Shown: positions 27,362 through 37,256, counted from the first letter of the stretch. The stretch is 64,000 nucleotides of DNA from Bradyrhizobium barranii subsp. barranii (GCF_017565645.3 NZ_CP086136.1:2246001-2310000), one strand, 5' to 3'. Numbers and translations are program-made. Notes: generated from the letters alone by a model not told the origin.

Positions 27362-27859
27362 ATGAGCATCAAGCGCATTGCCAGACACCTCGTGCAGCAT
27401 CATTGGCGCGCGAAGCAGATCTTTCCGCCAAAGGTGCTCGCCCGCATCGAGCAGGCGATCAAGCAGGGTGAGAGCACACATTCCGGCCAGGTCCGCTTCG
27501 TCGTCGAGGGCGCGCTCGACGGGCGACCGCTGTTCCGCAACCAGCCGGCCCGCGAGCGCGCGCTCGATGTGTTCTCTCACTTGCGTATCTGGGACACCGC
27601 GCACAACAACGGCGTCCTGATCTATCTCCTGCTCGCCGACCGCGACGTCGAGATCGTTGCCGATCGCGGCATCGATGCGAAGGTTGGTGCGGAGGGCTGG
27701 GAGAGCATCTGCCGCGCGATGGAGGCCGAGTTCGCCTCCGGCCAGTTCGAGCACGGCGTGATCGGCGGCATCGCGACGGTGTCGCGCGAGCTGGCGCGGC
27801 ATTTCCCGCCGCAGGGCCCGCATGCGAACGAGCTGCCGGATACGCCGGTGGTGATGTGA
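27362..27859 (+). CDS. Cytoplasmic TPM-domain protein
   Basis: Starting five bases after the previous stop, at ATG 27362, this 165-residue protein consists almost entirely of a second TPM domain. It shows HSGQVRFVVEGALDGRPLF, ERALDVFSHLRIWDTAHNNG, VLIYLLLADRDVEIVADRGI, and a final ARHFPPQGPHANELPD. There is no signal peptide or membrane helix, so it differs from its upstream neighbour in location. lemA, membrane TPM and small TPM genes commonly form one transcription unit. The TPM domain of plant TLP18.3 has phosphatase activity, but that is not shown for bacterial members. A palindromic repeat of family D follows the stop. Confidence 0.9.
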   Translation: MSIKRIARHLVQHHWRAKQIFPPKVLARIEQAIKQGESTHSGQVRFVVEGALDGRPLFRNQPARERALDVFSHLRIWDTAHNNGVLIYLLLADRDVEIVADRGIDAKVGAEGWESICRAMEAEFASGQFEHGVIGGIATVSRELARHFPPQGPHANELPDTPVVM

Positions 27860-27881
27860 ACGGAGGCCGATGATCCACATT

Positions 27882-27961
27882 CCGTCATTGCGAGCGTAGC
27901 GAAGCAATCCAGAGCCTTTCCGCAGTGCCTCTGGATTGCTTCGCTGCGCTCGCAATGACGG
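27882..27961. repeat. Palindromic intergenic repeat, family D copy 1
   Basis: The arms CCGTCATTGCGAGCGTAGCG and CGCTGCGCTCGCAATGACGG are near-perfect inverted copies with inner arms AAGCAATCCAGAG and CTCTGGATTGCTT. The resulting hairpin of about 80 bases follows the end of the lemA-TPM set. Related sequences are at 31762-31806 and 53346-53461. Confidence 0.92.
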
Positions 27962-28158
27962 TGTGGAGGCAGCCATTCCGCGGCCGTTCATCTTCCCCCG
28001 CTTACAATTTGTTTCACGCCCGCCACACCGGTTCCACGTTCCCGGCCAAATTCGGCCCCGGATGACTTCCTAAAATTTCGGTAAGCGGGTCCCGAAGTAA
28101 GGATTTCGCAAGCAATGAAAGTTACCAAAAGGTCAATCCAGAGTGGAGTATTCGAACT

Positions 28159-29154
28159 GTGAGCGAACCAATGGCTGAGCAGGCTGCCCAAGATACGAGC
28201 GTCGAAGCCGCGGTGACCGCGCCGAAGGCCGTCGAGGCTGCCGGCATCGAGGCTCCCTCGATTGCGCCCGACCATGAAGCGCCGCCCAAAGCTGATCCGG
28301 TGAAGGCTGAAGCCCCCAAGGTCGAGCCGCCCCGGATCGAAGTGCCGAAGTTCGAAGCCAAGGTTGAACCGAAGGCCGAGACCAAGCCCGAGCCGAAGCC
28401 CGGCAAGCTCATCGTCATGGCACCGTCGGAGCGCTCCTGGGAGCGCGAAGAGTTTGCCCCGCATGTGAAGGCGGACGAGCCGCGCGAGACCGGCGGCAAG
28501 CGCCGCCTGTCGGCGATGGCCGCGGTGGTGGCGATCGCGGCCAGCGTCGGCGCCATCAGCGGCGCGCTCGCGACTGCCGGCATGATGCACTTCGCAGCCC
28601 CGGCCCCCGCGCCGGCGCAGGTCGCCGACACCAGCGCGCTGGAATCCTCGGTTGCCCGGATCGATGCCGATGTCGTCGCACTGAAGGCGAATGTCGAGCA
28701 CACCTCCAAGACTAGCCTCAGCCAGTTCAACCGGGCCAATGACCGCCTCGACAAGCTCGAGAAGGCCCAGGCCGAGCCGATGGCCAAAATCGCAAAGCTG
28801 TCCGAGACCGTCGACAAGCTCCGCGCCACGCCGCCCGCGGCCCCCGCGCAGGCCGCAGCGGCTGCCGCAAAGGAGACCACCGGCTCGATCGCGCCGACCC
28901 AGGTTGCGACCGCCGCCGCCGCGCCGGTTCCGGCCCCTGCCGCGCCCAAGACCGAGGTCGGCCGGTTGCCGACGATCGACGGCTGGGTTCTGCGCGACGT
29001 CGCCAATGGCGGTGCGCTGATCGAGGGCCGCGGCGGCCTCTACGAGGTCTATGCCGGTGACCCCATCCCCGGAATTGGCCGCGTCGATGCGATCCGCCGT
29101 CAGGACGGCCGCTGGGTCGTCGTCACCAGCAAGGGCCTGATCGTCGCGCGCTGA
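28159..29154 (+). CDS. Single-pass membrane protein with Pro/Ala/Lys-rich N-terminus and small C-terminal domain
   Basis: A GGAG at 28145 precedes GTG 28159; an ATG at 28171 is the alternative start. The 331 residues divide into four parts. First comes a cytoplasmic low-complexity stretch (VEPKAETKPEPKPGKLIVMA type, residues 40-95). One membrane helix follows (SAMAAVVAIAASVGAISGAL, about 115-140). A heptad-like helical stretch comes next (about 155-220), then a Pro/Ala linker. A compact end closes the protein (GRLPTIDGWVLRDVANGGAL, then YEVYAGDPIPGIGRVDAI). That end resembles the short beta domains of PilP-type or Bradyrhizobium envelope proteins. I do not recognise a named family. A strong terminator hairpin follows. 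Confidence 0.82.
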   Translation: MSEPMAEQAAQDTSVEAAVTAPKAVEAAGIEAPSIAPDHEAPPKADPVKAEAPKVEPPRIEVPKFEAKVEPKAETKPEPKPGKLIVMAPSERSWEREEFAPHVKADEPRETGGKRRLSAMAAVVAIAASVGAISGALATAGMMHFAAPAPAPAQVADTSALESSVARIDADVVALKANVEHTSKTSLSQFNRANDRLDKLEKAQAEPMAKIAKLSETVDKLRATPPAAPAQAAAAAAKETTGSIAPTQVATAAAAPVPAPAAPKTEVGRLPTIDGWVLRDVANGGALIEGRGGLYEVYAGDPIPGIGRVDAIRRQDGRWVVVTSKGLIVAR

Positions 29155-29178
29155 GCGTTCGATATCCGATCTTCAAAG

Positions 29179-29212
29179 AGGCGCTTCACCACCATGTGAG
29201 GCGCCTTTTTAC
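29179..29212 (+). terminator. Rho-independent terminator after the 28159-29154 gene
   Basis: AGGCGCTTCAC and GTGAGGCGCCT pair (one G-T pair) around a six-base loop and are followed by TTTTTA. It sits 25 bases past the stop codon. This is the clearest intrinsic terminator in the window. Confidence 0.85.
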
Positions 29213-29247
29213 TTGAATAGGCCGGCTCACGCGGTGTTACTGAAGGC

Positions 29248-30798
29248 ATGAGCCGCGCGTTGCGAATTCTCTTTGCTGCCGCCGTCTTGCTTGGCGGGAC
29301 TGTTTCGCTTTTCGCAGCGGAGAACGCGCCGTTGACGCGCGGCACGGCGATCATCGATCCCGATCTGCTCCGCAAGCTCGACCAGAACGATTCGCTCACG
29401 ATCTCGCGCCTGCTATGGCCGGAGCGGAACGCAAACGTTCCGCTGACGACCGACCTGCTTTTCTCGTCGCTGTCCCCGCTCAACGAGATTCCGCCGGCGA
29501 TCGACGCGGAGTTCGACCACTACATCGCGCAGCAGAAAGCGGCGTACCCGACCGAGACCATCGGCGTCGGTGAAGGCTTTGACGTGCAGCTGTTCGATCG
29601 GGCCAATCTCAAATCGCGCGACACCCGTTTCGTGCTGGCCGGCATCGTCAATCGCATGGACCGCGCCTATGTCTCGGAGGAGGCGTGCGGCGAGATCAGG
29701 CTGATCTATCGGCTGGTGCGTTTCGAGAGTAAGCCGGAAGGTGGCAAGACCGCAACGCGTCTGCCGATGACGTTCAATCTGGTGATGAAGGCACGCGATG
29801 CGCGCCAGACCGACGCGAACGGAAAGGCTGTTACTTGCGCCGAGGTCGCGCGGCGCTGGCTCGACAATGGCGACTGGCAGGGGCTGATCGACGGCGGCAT
29901 CTCTCCTTCCGACGCCATGCTCGATCGCATCGAGACCAATATCCAGATCTCGATCGCGCCGAAATCGGCATTGCACGATTTCCGTTCCGACTATCTGCTC
30001 AAGGTGTTCAAATATAACGCCGCGACGAAGACGTTCGAGGAATCGACGCTGGAGAACCAGATCGACCGCGACCGCATCCTCGCCGACAACGATCTTCGAC
30101 GTGATTTCAAAGCCTGGCTGCTTGCGCCGGAAAATCTCCGCGAGTTCGATCGCGGCACGGTACTGATCCCCGAGACATTCCTGGCCAAGGCCGCGGTGGT
30201 GCCGACGCCGGCGGGCCTTGACGCTTCGCCGTTGCAACCGGAGTTCGGCATGGTGCAAGGGGAGGACAGGGACAGCAACAAGGGCGAGCCGGTCTTCACC
30301 GACAACGAGGTGGTCGGCGCGCTGAAGCAGGCGGCGGCGCGTGGCATCGACATGCAGAACATCCGCTCGATCGCGGGCTTCCAGCGCCGCCTCAACGACG
30401 TCACCTGCGCCGGCTGCCACCAGACCCGCGGTATCGGCGGCTTCCACTTCCCCGGCGTCGACTGGCTTGCGGACAAGCCGTCGAACTCCACCATCGTGCC
30501 GGCTTCGCCGCATTTCTTCGGCGACCAGGTCCGCCGCCGCGACATCCTGACCGCATTCGCCGCGGGCAAACGCCCTGATTTCTCACGCGGATTTGCCAGC
30601 CGGCCGCAGACCCGCGGCAGCGGCGTGCTGGCCGGCACCGAATATCAGGATGGCTGGGGTGCCCATTGTGCCCTGCAAAATACGGGATCGGGAGCGCCGG
30701 ATAAGAGTTTTACGTCATGGAGCTGTGCTAAAGGTCTCACCTGTCAGGCTGCCGCGGCATCGAGCCGCATCGGCATGTGCTTCATCAAGACGCGTTAG
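29248..30798 (+). CDS. Secreted protein with single c-type heme motif near the C-terminus
   Basis: The 516-residue protein has a signal peptide (ALRILFAAAVLLGGTVSLFA, cleavage near residue 24). The large mature region of about 360 residues carries no family I know. A heme-attachment motif CAGCH lies at residues 387-391 (in NDVTCAGCHQTRGIGGFHFPG). Two more cysteine pairs appear near the end (GAHCALQ, WSCAKGLTCQAAA, GMCFIKTR). Family-like stretches are VLAGIVNRMDRAYVSEEACG and ETNIQISIAPKSALHDFRSD. It is probably a periplasmic or outer-membrane-associated cytochrome-like protein, but one CxxCH in a long domain is unlike ordinary cytochrome c. The function is unknown. Confidence 0.82.
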   Translation: MSRALRILFAAAVLLGGTVSLFAAENAPLTRGTAIIDPDLLRKLDQNDSLTISRLLWPERNANVPLTTDLLFSSLSPLNEIPPAIDAEFDHYIAQQKAAYPTETIGVGEGFDVQLFDRANLKSRDTRFVLAGIVNRMDRAYVSEEACGEIRLIYRLVRFESKPEGGKTATRLPMTFNLVMKARDARQTDANGKAVTCAEVARRWLDNGDWQGLIDGGISPSDAMLDRIETNIQISIAPKSALHDFRSDYLLKVFKYNAATKTFEESTLENQIDRDRILADNDLRRDFKAWLLAPENLREFDRGTVLIPETFLAKAAVVPTPAGLDASPLQPEFGMVQGEDRDSNKGEPVFTDNEVVGALKQAAARGIDMQNIRSIAGFQRRLNDVTCAGCHQTRGIGGFHFPGVDWLADKPSNSTIVPASPHFFGDQVRRRDILTAFAAGKRPDFSRGFASRPQTRGSGVLAGTEYQDGWGAHCALQNTGSGAPDKSFTSWSCAKGLTCQAAAASSRIGMCFIKTR

Positions 30799-30846
30799 CG
30801 CGTGATCCGAAAAAGCGTGTGGCGGTTTTTCGAAAAGATCACGCGC
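30799..30846. repeat. Short palindromic repeat, family G copy 1
   Basis: The ends GCGCGTGATC and GATCACGCGC are perfect inverted copies around AAAAAGCGTG...TTTTTCGAAAA. It starts directly after the stop codon at 30798. A relative (GCGTTTTCGAGCGAAGTGG...GAAAACGCGTC) lies at 63156-63219. Confidence 0.75.
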
Positions 30847-30878
30847 AAGATAAAATCAGCAACCGGTTTGGATGACCC

Positions 30879-31046
30879 ATGACTGAGACCAGCGACGCCG
30901 ACAAGGAGCGCAATCGCGAGATCGCGCGCAATGAGGAAGCCAAGCAGGTCACCGGCAGCATCCGCGTCAGCACCTGGGCGGTCGCGGTGGTCGTGATCGT
31001 CGGCGGGATTCTGTTCACGCTGGGGTGGCTGGCGCTGAGGGGGTAG
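30879..31046 (+). CDS. Small single-pass membrane protein, 55 residues
   Basis: ATG 30879 opens a 55-residue frame ending TAG at 31046. The first 30 residues are highly charged (TSDADKERNREIARNEEAKQ). They are followed by one membrane helix (TWAVAVVVIVGGILFTLGWL, about residues 32-51) and an RG end. Translation probably uses GGATGAC just before the start. The charged helix plus one membrane span is typical of real small membrane proteins, and codon use matches the surroundings. It lies between a palindromic repeat and a convergent glutathione transferase gene. The function is unknown. Confidence 0.7.
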   Translation: MTETSDADKERNREIARNEEAKQVTGSIRVSTWAVAVVVIVGGILFTLGWLALRG

Positions 31047-31059
31047 TGCCAGCGCCCCC

Positions 31060-31707
31060 TCACTTCGCGTAGTTCGTCATCCGCTTGCCGGGCAAGAGCT
31101 CATAGGCCGGCTTCCAGCCGGGCAGCGCGGCCATGCGGCCGAGCCAGGCGTGGATGGCAGGGTAGCTCGCCGCGAAATCAAAACCGTGCTCGTCGCTCGG
31201 ATAGTGCAGATAGGCCATCATCGAGATATCGGCGACCGTCGGCTTCGCCCCGATCGCAAAGGCATTATGCTGGAGATGTCCGTCGAGAATGCCGAGGAAG
31301 TCCTCGAGCCGCCGGCGAAAATGCTTCAACACCTGCGGATCGTTTTTCTCAGTGAACGCCCGCATGAAGCGATAGGTCGCCATGTAGCCGGTGAGCTTGT
31401 GGTTGTCCCAGAACAGCCAGCGCAGCAGCTCGAACTTCTCGTCCTCGGTCTCGGCGCCGAAGCGCCCGTACTGCTCGGCAAGCTTCAGCAGCAATGGCGC
31501 GGTCTGCGTCATCTTCACGCCGTCGACCTCGAGCACGGGAATCTCCCCCATCGCGTTCACGGCCTTGCGCCATTCCGCCGTGCGCGTGACGCCGCCGCCG
31601 AAATCGGTCCACACCGGTTCGAACCTCTCGCCGCAAAGCGTCAGCATCAGCGCAAGCTTGTAGCTGTTGCCGGATTCCGGGAAGTAGTGCAGGCGGTAGT
31701 TGGGCAT
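31060..31707 (-). CDS. Glutathione S-transferase family protein
   Basis: The 215-residue cytosolic protein has the two-part GST plan. The thioredoxin-like N-terminal domain begins YRLHYFPESGNSYKLALML and contains the cis-proline segment EIPVLEVDG and the gamma-glutamyl contact TQTAPLLLKLAEQYG. The helical C-terminal domain contains KPTVADISMMAYLHYPSDE with the usual N-capping ADIS element. S13 or S15 in SGNSYK is the likely thiol-activating residue. The substrate is unknown. The gene is monocistronic, facing the small membrane protein, with repeat elements upstream. Confidence 0.92.
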   Translation of the reverse strand: MPNYRLHYFPESGNSYKLALMLTLCGERFEPVWTDFGGGVTRTAEWRKAVNAMGEIPVLEVDGVKMTQTAPLLLKLAEQYGRFGAETEDEKFELLRWLFWDNHKLTGYMATYRFMRAFTEKNDPQVLKHFRRRLEDFLGILDGHLQHNAFAIGAKPTVADISMMAYLHYPSDEHGFDFAASYPAIHAWLGRMAALPGWKPAYELLPGKRMTNYAK

Positions 31708-31761
31708 GAGGGCCTCACGGGACGCGATGTTGTCGTGAGTTTATAGCGAGATCATCCCGCG

Positions 31762-31806
31762 CCGTCATTGCGAGCGAAGCGAAGCAATCCAGCAATGTAT
31801 CTGGAG
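31762..31806. repeat. Family D repeat, half copy
   Basis: GCCGTCATTGCGAGCGAAGC and GAAGCAATCCAG match the left arm of the family D repeats, but the right arm is lost after CTGGAGACGCGAG. It directly precedes a family B element. Confidence 0.7.
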
Positions 31807-31824
31807 ACGCGAGCTATCTCCCCA

Positions 31825-31971
31825 CCGTCGTCCCGGACAAGCGCAGCGCAGATCCGGGACCCATAACCACAGGCCGTGGTTTGGCGATGACTCGTAGTTA
31901 CCAGGGAGTGCGGCAACCACTCCCCGTGGTTATGGTCCCGGGCTCGCGCCTTGCGCGCCCCGGGACGACAG
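31825..31971. repeat. Long inverted repeat element, family B copy 2
   Basis: It runs from CCGTCGTCCCGGACAAGCGC to GCGCCCCGGGACGACAGG. Inner arms GGGACCCATAACCACAGG and CCCCGTGGTTATGGTCCC flank a centre with GATGACTCGTAGTTACC. Same architecture as 22159-22306 and 41187-41345. Confidence 0.88.
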
Positions 31972-31990
31972 GGGAGTTTGTGGCGCCGCC

Positions 31991-33196
<1,206 letters not shown>

Positions 33197-33312
33197 CGCG
33201 GCGTAGCTCCCTCGCTCTTGTTGTTTCCCGCGCGCTGGAATTGGCGCGGGCCAAGTCATGGCAGCATTAGACCGATGTTTCGGCGGGATGCAACGGCGCC
33301 AGGCGCAGGGCT

Positions 33313-36309
33313 TCACTCCTCCCCCGCAAGCAGCGCGGCATTGCCGCCGGCTGCCGCGGTGTTGATCGTCACGGTCTGCTCCGTCGCAAAGCGTGCGAGG
33401 TAATGCGGGCCGCCCGCTTTCGGGCCGGTTCCGGACAGCCCGTTGCCGCCGAATGGCTGCACGCCGACCACGGCGCCGATCATGTTGCGGTTGACATAGA
33501 TGTTGCCGACCTGCACGCGATCGATGATCGCCTCGATAGTGTCGTCGATCCGGGAGTGAATGCCGAGCGTGAGTCCATATCCGCTGCGCTCGATCGCCTG
33601 CAGCAAGCGGTCGAGGTTTTCCGGGCGATAGCGCACGACGTGCAGGATCGGGCCGAACACCTCCTCGGTGAGCTGGCCGGCGTCCTTGAGCTCGAAAATG
33701 TGCGGGGCGACGAAGCAGCCGTCGGGCACAGTGCCGGCAAAGTGCAGCCGCGCCTCCAACTTCATCCGCGCGATGTGCGCATCGAGGCGCTGCCTGGCCT
33801 CGGCGTCGATCACCGGACCGACATGAGTCGCGACATCAGCGGGATCACCAATCCTGAGTTCGCGCGCCGCGCCGGCGATCATCTCGATCATGCGGTCGGC
33901 GACATCCTCCTGCACGAACAGCAGCCGCAGCGCCGAGCAGCGCTGGCCGGCGGAGCGGAAGGCCGAGGTGACGACGTCGTCGGCGACCTGCTCGGGCAGC
34001 GCGGTTGCATCCGCGATCATGGCGTTGATGCCGCCGGTCTCCGCGATCAGCGGCACGATCGGCCCGTCCTTGGCGGCGAGCGTCCGGTTGATCAGGCGCG
34101 CGACCTCGGTCGAGCCGGTGAAGACGACGCCGGCGATGTCGGCATGCGCGGTCAGCACGGCGCCGATGCGGCCGTCGCCGGTGACGAGATGCAGCGCGCT
34201 CTTGGGAATGCCTGCTTCGTGCAGCAGCGCTACGGCCTCACGGGCGATGCGCGGCGTCTGCTCGGCGGGTTTTGCGACGACGCTGTTGCCGGCCATCAAT
34301 GCCGCCGTGACCTGGCCCAGGAAGATCGCCAGCGGGAAATTCCACGGCGAGATCGCGACGAAGGTGCCGCGCCCGCGCATGGCGAGCGCATTGCTCTCGC
34401 CGGTCGGGCCCGGCATGGCGGCATCAACGCCGAACAGCTTTCGACCCTGCGCGGCATAGTAGCGGCAGAAGTCGGCGGCCTCGCGCAGCTCCGACAGCGC
34501 ATCGTCCAGCGTCTTGCCGCCCTCGGCTTGCAGCAGCGCGATGAAATGGGCGCTCCGGCTCTCCAGAAGATGCGCGGCCTGCTCCAGTGTGGCCGCGCGC
34601 GTGCCCGCCGGCGTTCGGCTCCAGGCGGCAAAACCGGCGTGCGCAGCAGTCACCGCCGCATTGGCACGATCCACCGTTGCATCCGCGATCGGCTTGAGGC
34701 CGGCCGCCTCGGCCTTCACGTCTGCCAGCAACCGGTCGAGCGCGGCGCGCGCGCCGAATTCGACGCCGCGCGAATTGCGCCGCTCCGGCGCGAACAGATC
34801 GCCCGGCAGCGGAATTCTGGGATGGGCCGCCGCTTGCGGCCGGACGATGGCATCGGCCGGACGCTGCAACAGCGCCACAACCGGCACACGATAGTCGGCC
34901 GCCTGCGCCACGAACGACGAGTTGGCGCCGTTCTCCAGCAGCCGCCGCACCAGGTAGGCGAGCAGGTCGCGATGGCTGCCGACCGGGGCATAGGTGCGGT
35001 AGGCGATGTCAGGATGATCCTTGGCGAGCTGTTCGTAGAGCGCCTCGCCCATGCCGTGCAGGCGCTGGAATTCGAAGCCGCCGCCATCTTGGGCAAGCTC
35101 CAGCACGGTCGCGACTGTCAGCGCGTTGTGGGTGGCGAATTGCGGAAAGATGCGCGGCCGCAAGCCGAGCAGTTTTGACGCGCAGGCGACGTAGTTCAGA
35201 TCTGTCATCGCCTTGCGCGTGAACACGGGATAGCCGTCCAGCCCGCGCTCCTGCGCGCGCTTGATCTCGGTGTCCCAATAGGCGCCCTTGACCAGCCGCA
35301 CCATCAGCTTGCGGTCATGCGCGCGGGCGAGCGCGTCGACATAGTCGATCACGGCGCTCGCGCGCTTCTGATAGGCCTGGATCGCCAGGCCGAAGCCGTC
35401 CCAGCCGCTGAGCGAGGGGTCGGCGAGCGTCGCCGCGATCACGTCGAGCGACAGCTCCAGCCGGTCGGCTTCCTCGGCGTCGACGGTGAAGTTCAGATCA
35501 TGGGCCTTGGCGCGCTGCGCCAGATCGAGCAGCTGCGGCACCAGCTCGGCCATCACGCGCGCGCGGCTGATCGCCTCGAAGCGCGGATGCAGCGCCGAGA
35601 GCTTGACCGAGATGCCGGGACGGTCGGGCAGGGGATGGCTGCCCGCTGCCTTGCCGATGGTCTCGATCGCACTGGCATAGGCGTCGAAATAGCGCCTGGC
35701 GTCCGCCGCGGTGCGCGCGCCTTCGCCGAGCATGTCGAAGGAGTAGCGCGTCTTCTGACCGGAGCGCGGCTTACCCCGCTCCAGCGCCTGCTCGATGGTC
35801 TCCCCCAGCACGAAATGGTTACCCATCAGCCGCATCGCCTGGCGCGTGGCGGTGCGCACCGCCGGCGCGCCCAGCCGCTTCACCAGCCGGCCGATGGTGC
35901 CGTTGGGCGTCTCGCCGGGCTGGATCACCCGCGCCGAGAGGCCGAGCGCCCAGGCCGAGGCGTTGACCAGGAAGGCCGTGGACTTGGTCTCGTGGTGGAT
36001 GAAGTCGCCCTCGCCGAGCTTGTCCTCGATGAACTGGTCGGCGGTGCGCGCGTCGGGCACGCGGAGCAGCGCCTCGGCCAGCACCATCAGGGCGAGCCCC
36101 TCCTTGGTCGAGAGCGCGAACTCCCGCAGCATGTCCTCGACACCGCCAAGCCGGTCGTCGCGCTTGCGGATCGCCTCGATCAGCCGCGTCGCGGTGCGGT
36201 CGATCCGCGCCTGCGGCGGGCCGAGATGCGAAGCGGGCAAGAGCCGCGTGGCAATCTCGGCATCGTCGGGCGCGTAGGGGGCGGTGAAGGGCGGCGGGAT
36301 GTTCGGCAT
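33313..36309 (-). CDS. putA: Bifunctional proline dehydrogenase / L-glutamate gamma-semialdehyde dehydrogenase
   Basis: PutA oxidises proline to glutamate in two channelled steps. This 998-residue form has the proline dehydrogenase barrel first (about residues 150-450, with ISVKLSALHPRFE, FTVDAEEADRLELSLDVI, MVRLVKGAYWDTEIKRAQ). The aldehyde dehydrogenase follows (about 500-980, with PWNFPLAIFLGQVTAALMAG, the cofactor loop VFTGSTEVARLINRTL, and the catalytic cysteine in SAGQRCSALR near residue 790). GEVFGP appears as TEEVFGPILHVV. No ribbon-helix-helix domain is present at the N-terminus, so it is not a self-regulating trifunctional PutA. A divergent Lrp-type gene takes that role. It acts at the membrane face and passes electrons to quinone. 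Confidence 0.96.
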   Translation of the reverse strand: MPNIPPPFTAPYAPDDAEIATRLLPASHLGPPQARIDRTATRLIEAIRKRDDRLGGVEDMLREFALSTKEGLALMVLAEALLRVPDARTADQFIEDKLGEGDFIHHETKSTAFLVNASAWALGLSARVIQPGETPNGTIGRLVKRLGAPAVRTATRQAMRLMGNHFVLGETIEQALERGKPRSGQKTRYSFDMLGEGARTAADARRYFDAYASAIETIGKAAGSHPLPDRPGISVKLSALHPRFEAISRARVMAELVPQLLDLAQRAKAHDLNFTVDAEEADRLELSLDVIAATLADPSLSGWDGFGLAIQAYQKRASAVIDYVDALARAHDRKLMVRLVKGAYWDTEIKRAQERGLDGYPVFTRKAMTDLNYVACASKLLGLRPRIFPQFATHNALTVATVLELAQDGGGFEFQRLHGMGEALYEQLAKDHPDIAYRTYAPVGSHRDLLAYLVRRLLENGANSSFVAQAADYRVPVVALLQRPADAIVRPQAAAHPRIPLPGDLFAPERRNSRGVEFGARAALDRLLADVKAEAAGLKPIADATVDRANAAVTAAHAGFAAWSRTPAGTRAATLEQAAHLLESRSAHFIALLQAEGGKTLDDALSELREAADFCRYYAAQGRKLFGVDAAMPGPTGESNALAMRGRGTFVAISPWNFPLAIFLGQVTAALMAGNSVVAKPAEQTPRIAREAVALLHEAGIPKSALHLVTGDGRIGAVLTAHADIAGVVFTGSTEVARLINRTLAAKDGPIVPLIAETGGINAMIADATALPEQVADDVVTSAFRSAGQRCSALRLLFVQEDVADRMIEMIAGAARELRIGDPADVATHVGPVIDAEARQRLDAHIARMKLEARLHFAGTVPDGCFVAPHIFELKDAGQLTEEVFGPILHVVRYRPENLDRLLQAIERSGYGLTLGIHSRIDDTIEAIIDRVQVGNIYVNRNMIGAVVGVQPFGGNGLSGTGPKAGGPHYLARFATEQTVTINTAAAGGNAALLAGEE

Positions 36310-36423
36310 GGCGTGTCCTGTGGCTAAAATCGAGGATAAGGCCCGCTAGACCGTAGTTCGATAGACAAATTAGCCATTTTACCTTAGGAAATGAAGATCA
36401 TTGGCGTATCGGCCACATAAAAT
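36310..36423. promoter_or_regulatory. Divergent putA-putR control region
   Basis: The 114-base gap is less GC-rich than its surroundings and serves both divergent genes. It contains an inverted pair TGGCTAA (36321-36327) and TTAGCCA (36370-36376), 42 bases apart, a plausible double site for the Lrp-type protein. The putR ATG at 36424 has only ACATAAAAT in front and no clear ribosome site. Confidence 0.55.
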
Positions 36424-36885
36424 ATGGAACTCGATCGAATCGACCGGAAGATCCTCTCAATTCTGCAGCAGGACGGGCGCATCGCCAATGTCGAGCTCGC
36501 CGAACGCATCGGGCTGTCGCCGACCTCGGTCGGCGAGCGGCTGAAGCGGTTGCAGCGGGAGGGCTTTGTCGAGGGCTACGGCGCGCGGCTCAATCCGCAC
36601 CGGCTCGGCCTGGGTCTTCTGGTGTTCGTCGAGGTGCTGCTCGACAAGACCACGCCGGACAATTTCGAGCGGTTCGCGCGCGCGGTGAAACTCGCACCCG
36701 AGGTGCTGGAGTGTCACATGGTTGCAGGAGGCTTCGACTATCTTGTGAAGGCGCGGCTTGCGGACATGACCGCCTATCGACGCTTCCTCGGCGAGACGTT
36801 GCTGTCGATGCCGGGCGTGCGCGAGACGCGAACCTATGCGGTGATGGAAGAGATCAAGCGCGACGCACCATTGCCGGTGGACTAA
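36424..36885 (+). CDS. putR: Lrp/AsnC-family regulator of proline catabolism
   Basis: The 153-residue protein has the Lrp layout. An N-terminal helix-turn-helix (about residues 4-52: ELDRIDRKILSILQQDGRIA, then AERIGLSPTSVGERLKRLQ) is followed by a RAM/ligand domain (about 65-145). That domain contains LECHMVAGGFDYLVKARLAD and the ending RETRTYAVMEEIK. It diverges from putA with 114 bases between starts. In Agrobacterium, Rhodobacter and Bradyrhizobium the gene in this position (PutR) activates putA in response to proline. That knowledge and the arrangement justify the symbol. It probably also controls itself. Confidence 0.9.
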   Translation: MELDRIDRKILSILQQDGRIANVELAERIGLSPTSVGERLKRLQREGFVEGYGARLNPHRLGLGLLVFVEVLLDKTTPDNFERFARAVKLAPEVLECHMVAGGFDYLVKARLADMTAYRRFLGETLLSMPGVRETRTYAVMEEIKRDAPLPVD

Positions 36886-37010
36886 CGAAGGGCCGTCGCG
36901 ATTGTCATTGCTGTGGCGTTGAACGAGCGGTCTTCGCGGGAAAATAGCTCTCCGTGTGCAATCGCAACGCCCGTCGTCGAATGCACTGGCCGTCTTCTAA
37001 AATTTTTTTG

Positions 37011-37055
37011 GCCCGGCTCCCGGACAGATCCGGGAGGCAGCAAAGGCTGCCGGGC
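37011..37055 (-). terminator. Compound hairpin directly after the cold-shock gene
   Basis: Read on the minus strand, GCCCGGC directly after the stop codon pairs with GCCGGGC (37011-37017). Inside, TCCCGGA pairs with TCCGGGA around a four-base loop, and GGCAGC can pair with GCTGCC. The sequence that follows is AAAAAAATTTT, not a pure U run. It probably ends the cold-shock transcript or protects its 3' end. Confidence 0.6.
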
Positions 37056-37256
37056 TTATACTTTGAGGTTCTCTGCGGAGGTCTTGCCCCGGTTTGCGAT
37101 CTCTTCGTATTCCACTGTCTGTCCTTCGTTCAGGGACGACAGACCGGCTTTCTGCACTGCCGAGATATGCACGAACACATCCTTGCCGCCCGACGCAGGC
37201 TGGATAAATCCATAACCCTTCGTCGGGTTGAACCACTTGACCGTACCTTTAGCCAT
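37056..37256 (-). CDS. Cold-shock protein, CspA family
   Basis: This 66-residue single-stranded nucleic-acid-binding protein shows both RNA-binding motifs, KGYGFIQP and [10 protein letters not shown], after the N-terminus [12 protein letters not shown]. Its length is normal. The start at 37256 is fixed by this N-terminus; an upstream in-frame ATG would add basic noise. The transcript leader (37257 to about 37460) has no gene and could carry the temperature-responsive leader common in csp genes, though I see no defined element. A strong hairpin follows the stop immediately. It is monocistronic. Confidence 0.95.
   Translation of the reverse strand: MAKGTVKWFNPTKGYGFIQPASGGKDVFVHISAVQKAGLSSLNEGQTVEYEEIANRGKTSAENLKV

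Noticed and set aside
33403..35178. Plus-strand open frame of 591 codons inside putA
   Set aside because: Antisense shadow of a complete putA; the composition is typical of noise and no domain can be seen.
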